This document shows positions 7,038-14,275 of a stretch of 26,701 bases of DNA, piece after piece. The stretch covers positions 1 to 26,701 of the forward strand of contig JBBSGC010000011.1 in NCBI GenBank assembly GCA_038254525.1. Direction: 5' to 3'. Source of the DNA: JBBSGC01 sp038254525 (GTDB lineage Bacteria > Actinomycetota > Actinomycetes > Propionibacteriales > Nocardioidaceae). The translations under genes were made by a program, and so were the position numbers. The notes under the pieces were generated by a model, which did no database searches, was not told where the DNA came from, and worked only from the letters and a program-made list of their open reading frames with translations. Numbering within the stretch: the stretch's first letter is position 1; each line of letters begins with the position of its first letter.

Positions 7038-7553
7038 GTGCAGCAGCCCGAGGTGAGCCGACGCGCGTTCGTCGGCGCAGCCGGCGTGGCGATCGGTGCC
7101 GGTCTCACCGGCTGCACGGGCAGCCCCGTTATCACAGGTCCGCGCCCAAGCGTCACCGGTTCGACCGCCACGACCAGCGTCCCAAGCGGCGACGACCACC
7201 GGGTGGCCTCCGCGCTCCTCGACCTGCAGAGGTTGGCGGCCCGCTACACGGCCACCGCACAGGTGCACCGGAGCCTGCGGGCGCCGCTGCGGCCGTTGCG
7301 GCGGCAGCTGGCCGAGCAGGCGACGGTGCTCGGCGGCACCCTCGACGCGCGACCGCTGCGGCGCACACCACAGGTGCCCTCGTCCGGCCGCGCGCTCCGG
7401 GCACTTCAGGACGCGGAGCGCCGAGCCGGCGCGGCCCGGCGCATCGACGCGCTGGCGGCCGTCTCGGGGCAGCTCGCCCGCCTGCTGGCCGCCCTCGCCG
7501 CCAGTCACGCGCAGCACGTCGTCGTGCTCACTGAGGCGCTGGCGCATTCATGA
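7038..7553 (+). CDS. Tat-signal, lipobox-containing exported protein
   Basis: The 171-residue product starts with a twin-arginine signal (SRRAFVGA, Arg8-Arg9), a short hydrophobic stretch and a lipobox (LTGC, Cys26). It should therefore be exported folded by the Tat system and anchored to the outer face of the membrane as a lipoprotein. After a Ser/Thr/Pro linker the mature part (about 55-171) is helical and rich in Ala, Leu and Arg, with repeated QRLAARY / LRRQLAEQA-like segments and no Cys. I do not recognise a named domain; a ferritin-like four-helix fold, as in its partner, is possible. The GTG at 7038 gives the correct signal peptide. Its stop overlaps the next start as ATGA, so the two are translationally coupled. 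Confidence 0.75.
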   Translation: MQQPEVSRRAFVGAAGVAIGAGLTGCTGSPVITGPRPSVTGSTATTSVPSGDDHRVASALLDLQRLAARYTATAQVHRSLRAPLRPLRRQLAEQATVLGGTLDARPLRRTPQVPSSGRALRALQDAERRAGAARRIDALAAVSGQLARLLAALAASHAQHVVVLTEALAHS

Positions 7554-7978
7554 CCCGGGACCGGGGGACGGCCGCGCTGCAGCAGATGCTGGCCGCCGAG
7601 CACGCCGCGGTCTATGCCTATGAGGCGGTGGCTGGGCGAATGGCCGTGGGCTCGGCACGGGGCCGGTTGGCGGTCGAGTGCTTCGCGGTCCACCGCGACC
7701 GCCGAGACCGACTGGTCGCCGTCCTCCGCAGCCGGGCGGTGCAGCCGGTGGCCGCGCGACCGGGATATCTCTTGCCGAAACCGGTCGGCGGCCGCGCCGC
7801 CGCGGCCGCCGTCTCACGAAAGGTCGAGGACCGCTGCGCCGTGGTCTATGCCACCGTTGTCGCCGCAACAACCGGTGCCGACCGGCGCCTCGGCATCGAC
7901 GCGCTGGTCGACGCCGCCACCCGTGGAATGGCATGGGGTTCCCCAGCGACCGCCTTTCCCGGCGTCGGACCAACGTGA
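7550..7978 (+). CDS. DUF4439 ferritin-like protein
   Basis: The 142-residue product matches the DUF4439 ferritin-like domain that I recall beside rimP in actinobacteria. Helix 1 carries LQQMLAAEHAAVYAYEAVAG (Glu17, His18, Glu25), helix 2 ends FAVHRDRRDRLVAVL, and a loop with the typical Pro-Gly-Tyr (RPGYLLP) precedes two further helices. Related ferritin-like proteins bind two metals, but only some of the Glu/His ligands are present, so metal binding is not assured. It has no signal sequence. It overlaps the upstream lipoprotein gene (ATGA at 7550-7553) and the downstream kinase gene (GTGA at 7975-7978), so all three are probably made together. The function is unknown; domain assignment is fairly secure. 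Confidence 0.8.
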   Translation: MTRDRGTAALQQMLAAEHAAVYAYEAVAGRMAVGSARGRLAVECFAVHRDRRDRLVAVLRSRAVQPVAARPGYLLPKPVGGRAAAAAVSRKVEDRCAVVYATVVAATTGADRRLGIDALVDAATRGMAWGSPATAFPGVGPT

Positions 7979-8883
7979 CGCGGCCGTACCTCACCGTGCC
8001 GGTCGGGTTCGCCGAGGAGACCGAGCTGCGCGAAGGTCCGGCGGCCCGGCCTTGGCTGGCTGCGCTGCCCGTGGTTCTCGAGGAGCTGTGCGGCGAGTGG
8101 GAGCTCGCGCCGCAGGGACCGCCCTGGCACGGCTATGTCGCCGTGGTCGTCCCGGTGCTGGACGCCATGGGCACTCCCGCCGCCCTCAAGGTCAGCTGGC
8201 CGGGCCCGGACCAGGCGCCGGAGGCGCCCACGCTGCGGGCATGGGACGGCGCAGGAGCCGTCCGCCTGCTGCGTCATGACGCTGCCCGCTGGGCCCTGCT
8301 GCTCGAACGGCTCGACGGCAACCGCGACCTGAGCGCCGAGCCACTCGATGAGGCAATCGGCACCATCGGTTCGTTGCTGTCCCGGCTGCATGGCGCGACC
8401 GGCGCGGATGAGATCCCGCACCTGCGGGAGACAGCCGCACGCTGGGTCGACGAGATACCCGCGGGCTGGGCCGCAGCGCACCCACCGTGGCCGGCCGCCC
8501 TGCGAGACGAGGTCGTGGACACCTGCCATGCGCTGGGCCGGGCCGCACCGGACAAGCTGTTGCACGTGGACCTGCACTTCGACAACGTGCTGGCGGCCGA
8601 GCGCGAGCCGTGGCTGGCTATCGATCCCAAGGGGCTGGTGGGCGACCCGGCGTTCGAGTCGGTGGCGGTGCTCTGGAACCGGGTCGAGGAGTACGGCGGG
8701 GACGCCCGGGCCGTCCGCCGCCGGCTGGACCAGTGGTGCGAGGCGGCGGGCATCGACCGCGCTGCGGCGCGCGCCTGGGCCATCGCCCGGATCGTCGAGG
8801 ATGCCCTGGACCGGTTGCTGGGCGCCGCTGGGGACGAGAACGACGTCAGCACGCACCAGTTGCTGGTCGCGGCCTTGAGTTGA
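7975..8883 (+). CDS. APH(6)/hydroxyurea-type aminoglycoside phosphotransferase family kinase
   Basis: The 302-residue product belongs to the small-molecule kinase family that includes streptomycin 6-kinase and hydroxyurea phosphotransferase. Visible elements are the ATP-binding lysine (AALKVSW, Lys72) and the segment TLRAWDGAGAVRLLRHD. The catalytic loop is HVDLHFDN (Asp199, Asn204) and the metal-binding motif is IDPKGLVGDPAFE (Asp217). Chromosomal members are common in actinobacteria and most do not have a proven antibiotic substrate, so resistance should not be assumed. The frame is open further upstream, but the GTG at 7975 overlapping the DUF4439 stop (GTGA) gives a normal-length protein starting TRPYLTVPVGF. 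It ends 12 bases from the convergent gene at 8896. Confidence 0.88.
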   Translation: MTRPYLTVPVGFAEETELREGPAARPWLAALPVVLEELCGEWELAPQGPPWHGYVAVVVPVLDAMGTPAALKVSWPGPDQAPEAPTLRAWDGAGAVRLLRHDAARWALLLERLDGNRDLSAEPLDEAIGTIGSLLSRLHGATGADEIPHLRETAARWVDEIPAGWAAAHPPWPAALRDEVVDTCHALGRAAPDKLLHVDLHFDNVLAAEREPWLAIDPKGLVGDPAFESVAVLWNRVEEYGGDARAVRRRLDQWCEAAGIDRAAARAWAIARIVEDALDRLLGAAGDENDVSTHQLLVAALS

Positions 8884-8895
8884 GCCGTGGCGTCG

Positions 8896-9504
8896 TCACG
8901 GTGTCGCGGAAGTGGCGCCGGCGAGGGAGCCCAGCCCCAGCCCGCCCGGAATGTTCAGACCGGACACCCGCCAAACGCCATCGGACTGCGTGAGGTCCAA
9001 GGAGAGGACGACCCGCGTCCCCTGAACGGTCACGGGGAAGCTCGCTGTTGCGCTCGTCGGCTGCGAGTCGGTGATGGTGACGTCTCCGGCCTCGACGTTG
9101 AGCACCGACAGCGCCGAGATCATGAGCCCACTGGAACCGCCGTCGCAGGGCAGTGATCCGGCGAACTCGTCGGTGGAGGCCTTGGTGAGACCGTCGCAGT
9201 CTCCATTGACCAGTGCGTCGCGGAAGGTCTCGGCGGCTTCCTGCGGGGTCTGCGCGCCCGAGGCACCGCGCAGCAGCAGGTAGGCGACGACTGCTCCCGC
9301 AGCAAGCAGCAGCACGCACGCCCCGACCAGCCAGCTGAACCACCGGCCGTGCTTGGGCGGCCGCGCCACGTAACGCGGTGCTTCGGCGAAGCTGGGACGC
9401 GCGGTGGCGGCCGACTCAGCGCTAGACGGCCCGGCGCTCGACGGCCCGGCGCTCGACGGCTCGGCGCTAGACGGCCCTGGCGGACCGGCTGGCACGTCGC
9501 TCAT
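8896..9504 (-). CDS. Membrane-anchored protein with NTF2-like (DUF4878-type) extracellular domain
   Basis: The 202-residue product has a cytoplasmic Ser/Pro/Ala-rich N-terminus (1-55) and one membrane helix (about 60-80, WLVGACVLLLAAGAVVAYLLL). The outer domain begins TPQEAAETFRDALVNGDCDGL and ends with beta strands (ASFPVTVQGTRVVLSLDL, then DGVWRVSGL). This layout is typical of small actinobacterial secreted NTF2-like proteins. Two cysteines in the outer domain (DCDG and LPCDGG) could form a disulfide. The start is unsure: ATG at 9504 or GTG at 9510, neither with a ribosome binding site. The N-terminal tail is encoded by a 15-base tandem repeat. Its biological role is unknown. Confidence 0.65.
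   Translation of the reverse strand: MSDVPAGPPGPSSAEPSSAGPSSAGPSSAESAATARPSFAEAPRYVARPPKHGRWFSWLVGACVLLLAAGAVVAYLLLRGASGAQTPQEAAETFRDALVNGDCDGLTKASTDEFAGSLPCDGGSSGLMISALSVLNVEAGDVTITDSQPTSATASFPVTVQGTRVVLSLDLTQSDGVWRVSGLNIPGGLGLGSLAGATSATP
9421..9480. repeat. 15-base tandem repeat, four units
   Basis: Four near-identical units (9421-9435, 9436-9450, 9451-9465, 9466-9480) of the form GCTMGACGGCYCGGC lie inside the membrane-protein gene. On the minus strand they encode five-residue repeats of the AGPSS kind. The unit keeps the frame, so copy number could vary among strains without inactivating the gene. Confidence 0.85.
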
Positions 9505-9560
9505 GAGCACATCGTCGTCTGAGGTTGTCGGCCGGACAAGTCACCGGCCCAGGTCCACAG

Positions 9561-10271
9561 CTAGCTGCCGTCGGCGGTCCGCCACCTGGACACCACCTCG
9601 TGGACCTCGCCCAGACGTTGCACGACAGCATCCGGCTGGCCCTGCGTGTGACCAACCTGGTCCCGAGGAATCTCACTGTGCGGAAGCCAGACGGTACGCA
9701 TGCCGGCGTTGCCGGCACCCCAGATGTCGTCGAACAGCCGATCACCGACGAAGACACACCGTGCCGGATCGTCGACCCCCACCGCCTCGTGGGCCGCGGT
9801 GAAGGCCGCCGGGTGCGGCTTGGTCCACGGCAGCTCGCTGGTGTAGACGGCTCCGTCGATCAGCTCCAGCAGCCCGTCGCGGGCGAAGATCTCCTCGTGC
9901 CAGGCCCGCGGCCACACGGTGTTGGACAGCACTCCGATGACCAGCCCGTCGGCGTGCAGCCGATGCAGCAGCGGCGCGACATCCGGGTCGGCAGCGGTGG
10001 CCGGCTCCCAGAACGCGCGGTACGCATCGGCGTGGTGCGGCTGCGGCTGCAGACCGGCCAGCTCGCAGATCTCTTCGAACGTCGCACTGCGATGCTCGTC
10101 CCGAGAGCGTGCCCACACCGACTCCGCTGCCTCGAGCAGTGCGGAGGTCAGCTGCTCCACGTCCGCCACGCCGGACACCGAGGCGAGCGACCGCCACTCG
10201 TCGCGGTAGTCGACGGTGCGCCAAGGGGTCAGCGTGCCGCCCCAGTCGAAGATGACGGCCTCAATCGGCAC
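9561..10271 (-). CDS. HAD-superfamily hydrolase (subfamily IA-like)
   Basis: The 236-residue product shows the HAD motifs in order. Motif I is FDWGGTLTP (Asp9), motif II is the Ser in GVLSNT, motif III is the Lys in WTKPHPAAF, and motif IV is VFVGDRLFDDIWGA. A helical cap lies between motifs I and II, as in subfamily IA. Motif I reads DxGGT, not DxDGT: the second aspartate, the usual general acid/base of phosphatases, is glycine. This variant is found in several HAD-IA groups, so the reaction may not be simple phosphomonoester hydrolysis. The GTG start at 10271 lies inside the end of proS (11-base overlap), so it is probably translated with proS. The substrate is unknown. Confidence 0.88.
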   Translation of the reverse strand: MPIEAVIFDWGGTLTPWRTVDYRDEWRSLASVSGVADVEQLTSALLEAAESVWARSRDEHRSATFEEICELAGLQPQPHHADAYRAFWEPATAADPDVAPLLHRLHADGLVIGVLSNTVWPRAWHEEIFARDGLLELIDGAVYTSELPWTKPHPAAFTAAHEAVGVDDPARCVFVGDRLFDDIWGAGNAGMRTVWLPHSEIPRDQVGHTQGQPDAVVQRLGEVHEVVSRWRTADGS

Positions 10272-12027
10272 GCACTACCTCGGCGATCCGTCCGACCGCC
10301 TCGGCCACCGGGACCGACTCGCGCTCGTCGCTGCGCCGGTCCTTGATCTCGATCAACCCCTCGCTGAGGCCCCGGCCCACCACGACGATCGTCGGGACCC
10401 CGATCAGCTCGGCGTCGGCGAACTTCACACCGGGTGACACCTTGACCCGGTCGTCGTAGAGCACGGTGACCCCGCGGGCGTCGAGCTCGGTGACGATGCG
10501 CTCGGCCTCGGCGTAGACGGCGGGAGCCTTGCCGGTGGCCACCAGGTGCACGTCGGCCGGCGCCACCTCCCGGGGCCAGATGATGCCAGCGGCGTCATGG
10601 GAGTTCTCGACGATGGCGGCGACCGCACGGGTCACGCCGATGCCGTAGGAGCCCATCGTCACGGTGACGAGCCTGCCCGACTCATCGAGCACCCGCAGGT
10701 CCAGCGCCTCGGCGAACCGGCGACCGAGCTGGAAGATGTGACCCATCTCGATGCCGCGGGCTAGCACCAACGTGCCGCCGTCGACCGGGCAGGTGTCCCC
10801 CTCTCGGACCTCGGCCGCCTCGATCATGCCGTCCGGACTGAAGTCGCGGCCGACCACCAGGTCGATGACATGGCGGCCGTCGACGTCGGCCCCGGTCACC
10901 CACCGGGTGCCCTCGACCACCCGTGGGTCGACGAGGTAGCGCACGTGGGAGGGCAGCTGCTCCCCGAGGACCCCCGGCCCGAGGTAGCCCTTGACCAGCG
11001 CCGGGCGGGCGGCGAAGTCGCCGTCGGTGAAGGGCTCCACCTCCGCGGGCTCGACCTGGGCCTGTAGCCGCTTCAGGTCGACCTCCCGGTCACCGGGGAC
11101 GCCGACCGCCAGCGGCTCGCGCTGCCCACCGGGATGCAGGAGGGTGACCAGCACGTTCTTCAGCGTGTCCGCGGCCTCCCACGGGCGATCCTGACGCGGG
11201 AACGCCTCGTTGAGGTGCTCCACGAGCGTGCTGATCGTCGGGGTGTCGGGCGTCTGCTCGACGTGCGCGGCCGGCGCGTCGTCGTGCACCATGGGCGCCG
11301 GTGCCGCCACGCGCACGGCCTCGACGTTGGCGGCGTAGTCGCACGTCGTGCACCGCACGTAGGTGTCCTCGCCGTTGGCCGCAGTGACCAGGAACTCCTC
11401 GCTGGCTGAGCCGCCCATGGCCCCTGACATCGCGGCCACGATCACGTAGTCGAACCCCAGCCGGTCGAAGATCCGCACGTACGCCCGCCGATGCGCGGCG
11501 TAGGAGGCGAGGAAGTCCTCGTCGCTCACGTCGAAGGAGTAGGAGTCCTTCATCACGAACTCGCGTCCGCGCAGGATGCCGGCGCGGGGACGCGGCTCGT
11601 CGCGGTACTTGGTCTGGATCTGGTAGAGCGAGAGCGGCAGGTCCTTGTAGGAGGAGTACAGGTCCTTCACGAGCAGCGTGAACATCTCCTCGTGCGTCGG
11701 CCCGAGCAGGTAGTCGGCATCCTTGCGGTCCTTGAGCCGGAAGATGTTGTGGCCGTAGTCGCTCCAGCGGTTGCTCGCGTCGTAGGGCTCGCGCGGAAGC
11801 AGCGCCGGGAAGTGCACCTCCTGCGCGCCGATCGCGTCCATCTCCTCGCGGACGATGCGCTCGACGTTGCGCAGCACGCGGTAGCCCAGCGGCAGCCACG
11901 AGTAGATCCCCGGCGCTGCCCGGCGGACGTAGCCGGCGCGCACCAGCAGCTGGTGGCTCGGCACCTCTGCGTCGGCGGGGTTGTCGCGCAGGGTCCGCAC
12001 GAACAGCGTGGACATCCGCAGGGACAC
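10261..12027 (-). CDS. proS: Prolyl-tRNA synthetase (bacterial type)
   Basis: The enzyme charges tRNA-Pro with proline. The 588-residue product is the long bacterial form with an editing insertion. The N-terminal class II core has LLVRAGYVRRAAPGIYSWLP and LLGPTHEEMFTLLV; motif 2 includes FVMKDSYSFD. The INS editing domain (about 215-380) comes next; motif 3 is GSYGIGVTRAVAAI, and the anticodon-binding domain is at the end (VGVPTIVVVGRG-like segment). The open frame reaches 12087, but the GTG at 12027 has AAGGAG at five bases' spacing and the internal ATG at 12015 does not, so 12027 is chosen. In the mature INS region the sequence RCTTCDYAANVEA is typical. The HAD gene overlaps its 3' end. Confidence 0.97.
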   Translation of the reverse strand: MSLRMSTLFVRTLRDNPADAEVPSHQLLVRAGYVRRAAPGIYSWLPLGYRVLRNVERIVREEMDAIGAQEVHFPALLPREPYDASNRWSDYGHNIFRLKDRKDADYLLGPTHEEMFTLLVKDLYSSYKDLPLSLYQIQTKYRDEPRPRAGILRGREFVMKDSYSFDVSDEDFLASYAAHRRAYVRIFDRLGFDYVIVAAMSGAMGGSASEEFLVTAANGEDTYVRCTTCDYAANVEAVRVAAPAPMVHDDAPAAHVEQTPDTPTISTLVEHLNEAFPRQDRPWEAADTLKNVLVTLLHPGGQREPLAVGVPGDREVDLKRLQAQVEPAEVEPFTDGDFAARPALVKGYLGPGVLGEQLPSHVRYLVDPRVVEGTRWVTGADVDGRHVIDLVVGRDFSPDGMIEAAEVREGDTCPVDGGTLVLARGIEMGHIFQLGRRFAEALDLRVLDESGRLVTVTMGSYGIGVTRAVAAIVENSHDAAGIIWPREVAPADVHLVATGKAPAVYAEAERIVTELDARGVTVLYDDRVKVSPGVKFADAELIGVPTIVVVGRGLSEGLIEIKDRRSDERESVPVAEAVGRIAEVVRAD

Positions 12028-12058
12028 GAGAGCTCCTTCGGCGGGCGGCGGTCCCGGC

Positions 12059-12086
12059 AGCCTATCGGGGCCGGCGCGACGTCTCA
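12059..12086 (-). promoter_or_regulatory. Possible proS promoter
   Basis: On the minus strand TGAGAC (12086-12081) is followed after 16 bases by TAGGCT (12064-12059), a fair TANNNT -10. The predicted start would leave a 5' leader of about 25 bases with the AAGGAG site at 12038-12033. The -35 match is modest. Confidence 0.3.
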
Positions 12087-12118
12087 TCCGAGAAACGACC
12101 GGCCTCGGATCGGCCGCG

Positions 12119-13363
12119 TCAGTGCGCCATCCGCAGGCCGTCGTGTCGAGCCCCGAGGCTGAAGACGTCCGCCCGTACGTGGGCTATCACGTCGCGCAGC
12201 TGGGGGCGCAGGGCCGGGTCGGTGGACGGGTCGGCCAAGGCCGCGGGGGCGTCGAGCACCCGCATCGGCGTCGTCGGGGAGTACGGCGTGATCATCGTCG
12301 GCACGAAACGGGCCCGCGTCACCTGGAAGCCACCGTCGGGCTGCTCGACGAAGGTGAATTCGGCGGTCACACCGCGATAGGTCTCCGGCTGGCTGGTCAG
12401 CTGCTGGGCGACGAAGTTGCCGAGACCGTAGGCCACCCAGGTGCCGTGGATGACGTCGAACGGCTGCACCACGTGCGCATGGTGCCCGTAGACAAGATCG
12501 ATGTCCGGCGATCGGGTCAGCGCGTCGTAGACCCGCAGCTGCTGGTCGTTGGGAGCCGTCTGGTACTCGTTGCCCGCGTGCAGCGCGACCATGACGATGT
12601 CGGCACCCTCGCTGCGGGCCTGGTGGGCGTCGGACAGGATCTGGGAGGCGTTGATGAGCGGGACCGACCACGGCCGCCTGCTCGGGATCGGCAGACCGTT
12701 GGTGCTGAAGGTGTAGCTGAGCAGCGCTACCGAGACGCCGCCGACGTCCATCAGCAGCGGGGTCCGCGACTGTCGGCGCGTGGTGGCGGTGCCCGCGTGC
12801 GCGATCCCTGCCGCGTCAAGGTCGGCCAGCGAGCGCCTGATGCCCGCGAAGCCCTGGTCGACGCTGTGGTTGGAGGCCGTCGTGCAGGCGTCGATGCCCG
12901 CCCACTTCAGCGCCGGCACCACCTGAGGCGGTGCCGAGAAGATCGGGTAGCTCAGGAAAGGGCCGCGTGGCTTCGCGAGGGGGGTCTCGAGATGGCAGAT
13001 CGCGAGATCGACGTGCTGGTAGACCGGACGCATGCCGGCGATGACCCGGCGATACTCCATTCCCTTGCGGCCCTCGGCGAGCGCGTCGGCGTGCGCGGAC
13101 TCCCAGACACCGCTGTGGATCAGCACGTCCCCCGACATCGCGACAGTCACCCGCCGCGGCCGCGCGGGCTGCGTCGGCGCGGTGGCGCCACCGGGCGCCG
13201 AGGATGCTGTGGCCGAGGGCGTGGCCAGCGTCGACGGCGTGGTGGACGGCGCCGGTGGAACAGCTGCCGGGTGCGCTGAGCAGCCAGCCATGAGCAGGGC
13301 GGCGACCGCCGCGGTCCCGGCCGTCGCTTTGCGCAGGCCGCCGGAAGTGCGTCGTGGTCTCAT
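12119..13363 (-). CDS. CapA-family lipoprotein (poly-gamma-glutamate capsule protein-like)
   Basis: The 414-residue product has a signal peptide with a lipobox (LLMAGC, Cys28), a Pro/Ser/Thr linker (30-70), and a PGA_cap/CapA domain of the calcineurin-like phosphoesterase fold. Metal-site motifs are visible: MSGDVLIHSG, CHLETPLA, ASNHSVDQG, VALHAGNEYQ and YGHHAHVVQP followed by GLGNFV. Bacillus CapA takes part in polyglutamate export. Most actinobacterial homologues are uncharacterised surface proteins, so a capsule role is not proven and no capB/capC genes are nearby. Its ATG overlaps the stop of the GNAT gene by one base (TGATG), implying coupled translation. It lies next to an LCP ligase, hinting at envelope polymer metabolism. 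Confidence 0.88.
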   Translation of the reverse strand: MRPRRTSGGLRKATAGTAAVAALLMAGCSAHPAAVPPAPSTTPSTLATPSATASSAPGGATAPTQPARPRRVTVAMSGDVLIHSGVWESAHADALAEGRKGMEYRRVIAGMRPVYQHVDLAICHLETPLAKPRGPFLSYPIFSAPPQVVPALKWAGIDACTTASNHSVDQGFAGIRRSLADLDAAGIAHAGTATTRRQSRTPLLMDVGGVSVALLSYTFSTNGLPIPSRRPWSVPLINASQILSDAHQARSEGADIVMVALHAGNEYQTAPNDQQLRVYDALTRSPDIDLVYGHHAHVVQPFDVIHGTWVAYGLGNFVAQQLTSQPETYRGVTAEFTFVEQPDGGFQVTRARFVPTMITPYSPTTPMRVLDAPAALADPSTDPALRPQLRDVIAHVRADVFSLGARHDGLRMAH

Positions 13364-14208
13364 CAGAACAGGATCGTGGCAAACGTGGCCAGCTGTCGGA
13401 ACCCGGCCCGTTCGTACGCCCGGCGCGCCGCAGTGTTTGCGGCGTTGACGTAGAGGGAGACGATCGGGGCGATCTCGCGCAACGCGATGTCGAGCACCGC
13501 GGCCATGGCCGGAGCCGCGATGCCACGCCCACGGTGCGCCGGGTGGACGTAGACCCCCTGCACCTGACAGGCCGCCCGGGTCGCCAGGCCGACCTCGGCC
13601 TTGAAGACCACCTCACCGTCGTCGATGCGGGCGAAGGACCAGCCGCGGGTGATCAGCCGCGCAACGCGGGCGCGGTAGTGGCTGGCGCCGTCGGCCTCCG
13701 GTGAGACGCCGACCTCCTCGAGGAACATCGCCACGCTGGACGGGTACAACAGCTCGAACTCGTCGAGCAGCACGCGGCGTACGCGCGGGTCCGGCCGGAT
13801 CGCCGGCGGCGCGGCGGCGACCAGGAACGGCTGGTCGGCGCGAACCTCCCGGGCCGGCCCCCACGCGGGCTCGAGCCGGTCCCACATCGGCAGCACCGCC
13901 TCGGCCAGACCGACGACCGACGAGGAGGTCCGGGGGGCGGCGGCCGCCCGCTGCGCGAACGCCCTTGCGGCATCGGGTGTCGCCTGCACTGGAACCAGGT
14001 TGGCGCCGACGTGGCAGGCCGAGACGAGCTCGCCCTGGTCGTCGACGTAGCCCCACAACGGTGCCCCGAGCCGGTGCGTGTCCAGTCCGGTGGTCTCGAC
14101 CCGATAGTCCACGAAGGCGTTGACCACCGGGTCGTGGTGCAGCAGCTGCCGCATCCGGGCCAGGTCGGGCGGACCGAGGAGCTGCAGCCCGGGGGTGGTG
14201 CGCAGCAC
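13363..14208 (-). CDS. GNAT acetyltransferase with DUF4081 N-terminal domain
   Basis: The 281-residue product joins an N-terminal DUF4081-like half (from LLGPPDLARMRQLLHHDPVVNAF) to a C-terminal GNAT domain. The acetyl-CoA-binding loop is VQGVYVHPAHRGRGIAAPAM, and SLYVNAANTAARRAYERAGF is the usual strand-helix end. This fused type is, as I recall, a conserved neighbour of ispG in mycobacteria and relatives; its acceptor is unknown. The open frame continues to 14475, but the GTG at 14208 is chosen. A strong purine run (GGAGGAGGGGAGGGG) precedes it, and the protein then opens at the conserved LRTTPGLQLLGP. It is divergent from the LCP gene across 67 bases and coupled to capA downstream. Confidence 0.9.
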   Translation of the reverse strand: MLRTTPGLQLLGPPDLARMRQLLHHDPVVNAFVDYRVETTGLDTHRLGAPLWGYVDDQGELVSACHVGANLVPVQATPDAARAFAQRAAAAPRTSSSVVGLAEAVLPMWDRLEPAWGPAREVRADQPFLVAAAPPAIRPDPRVRRVLLDEFELLYPSSVAMFLEEVGVSPEADGASHYRARVARLITRGWSFARIDDGEVVFKAEVGLATRAACQVQGVYVHPAHRGRGIAAPAMAAVLDIALREIAPIVSLYVNAANTAARRAYERAGFRQLATFATILF

Positions 14209-14262
14209 TGCCCCTCCCCTCCTCCGTCGGCGCAAGCGTAACCGGCGCCCGCGGCGACGCCC

Positions 14263-14268
14263 TATTCT
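14263..14268 (+). promoter_or_regulatory. Possible -10 hexamer for a leaderless LCP transcript
   Basis: TATTCT (TANNNT type) ends seven bases before the GTG at 14276, and there is no ribosome binding site between them. This is the geometry of leaderless actinobacterial mRNAs that start at the initiation codon. The -35 region is not recognisable. Confidence 0.4.
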
Positions 14269-14275
14269 CGTCGGC

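Noticed and set aside
7678..7974. Upstream extension of the kinase frame to 7678
   Set aside because: It overlaps the DUF4439 gene and reads as Arg/Pro-rich shadow text; the GTG at 7975 with the GTGA overlap gives the normal family length.
7975..8883. Streptomycin resistance gene
   Set aside because: Family membership is clear but most chromosomal actinobacterial members have no proven antibiotic substrate; no resistance context or mobile element is present.
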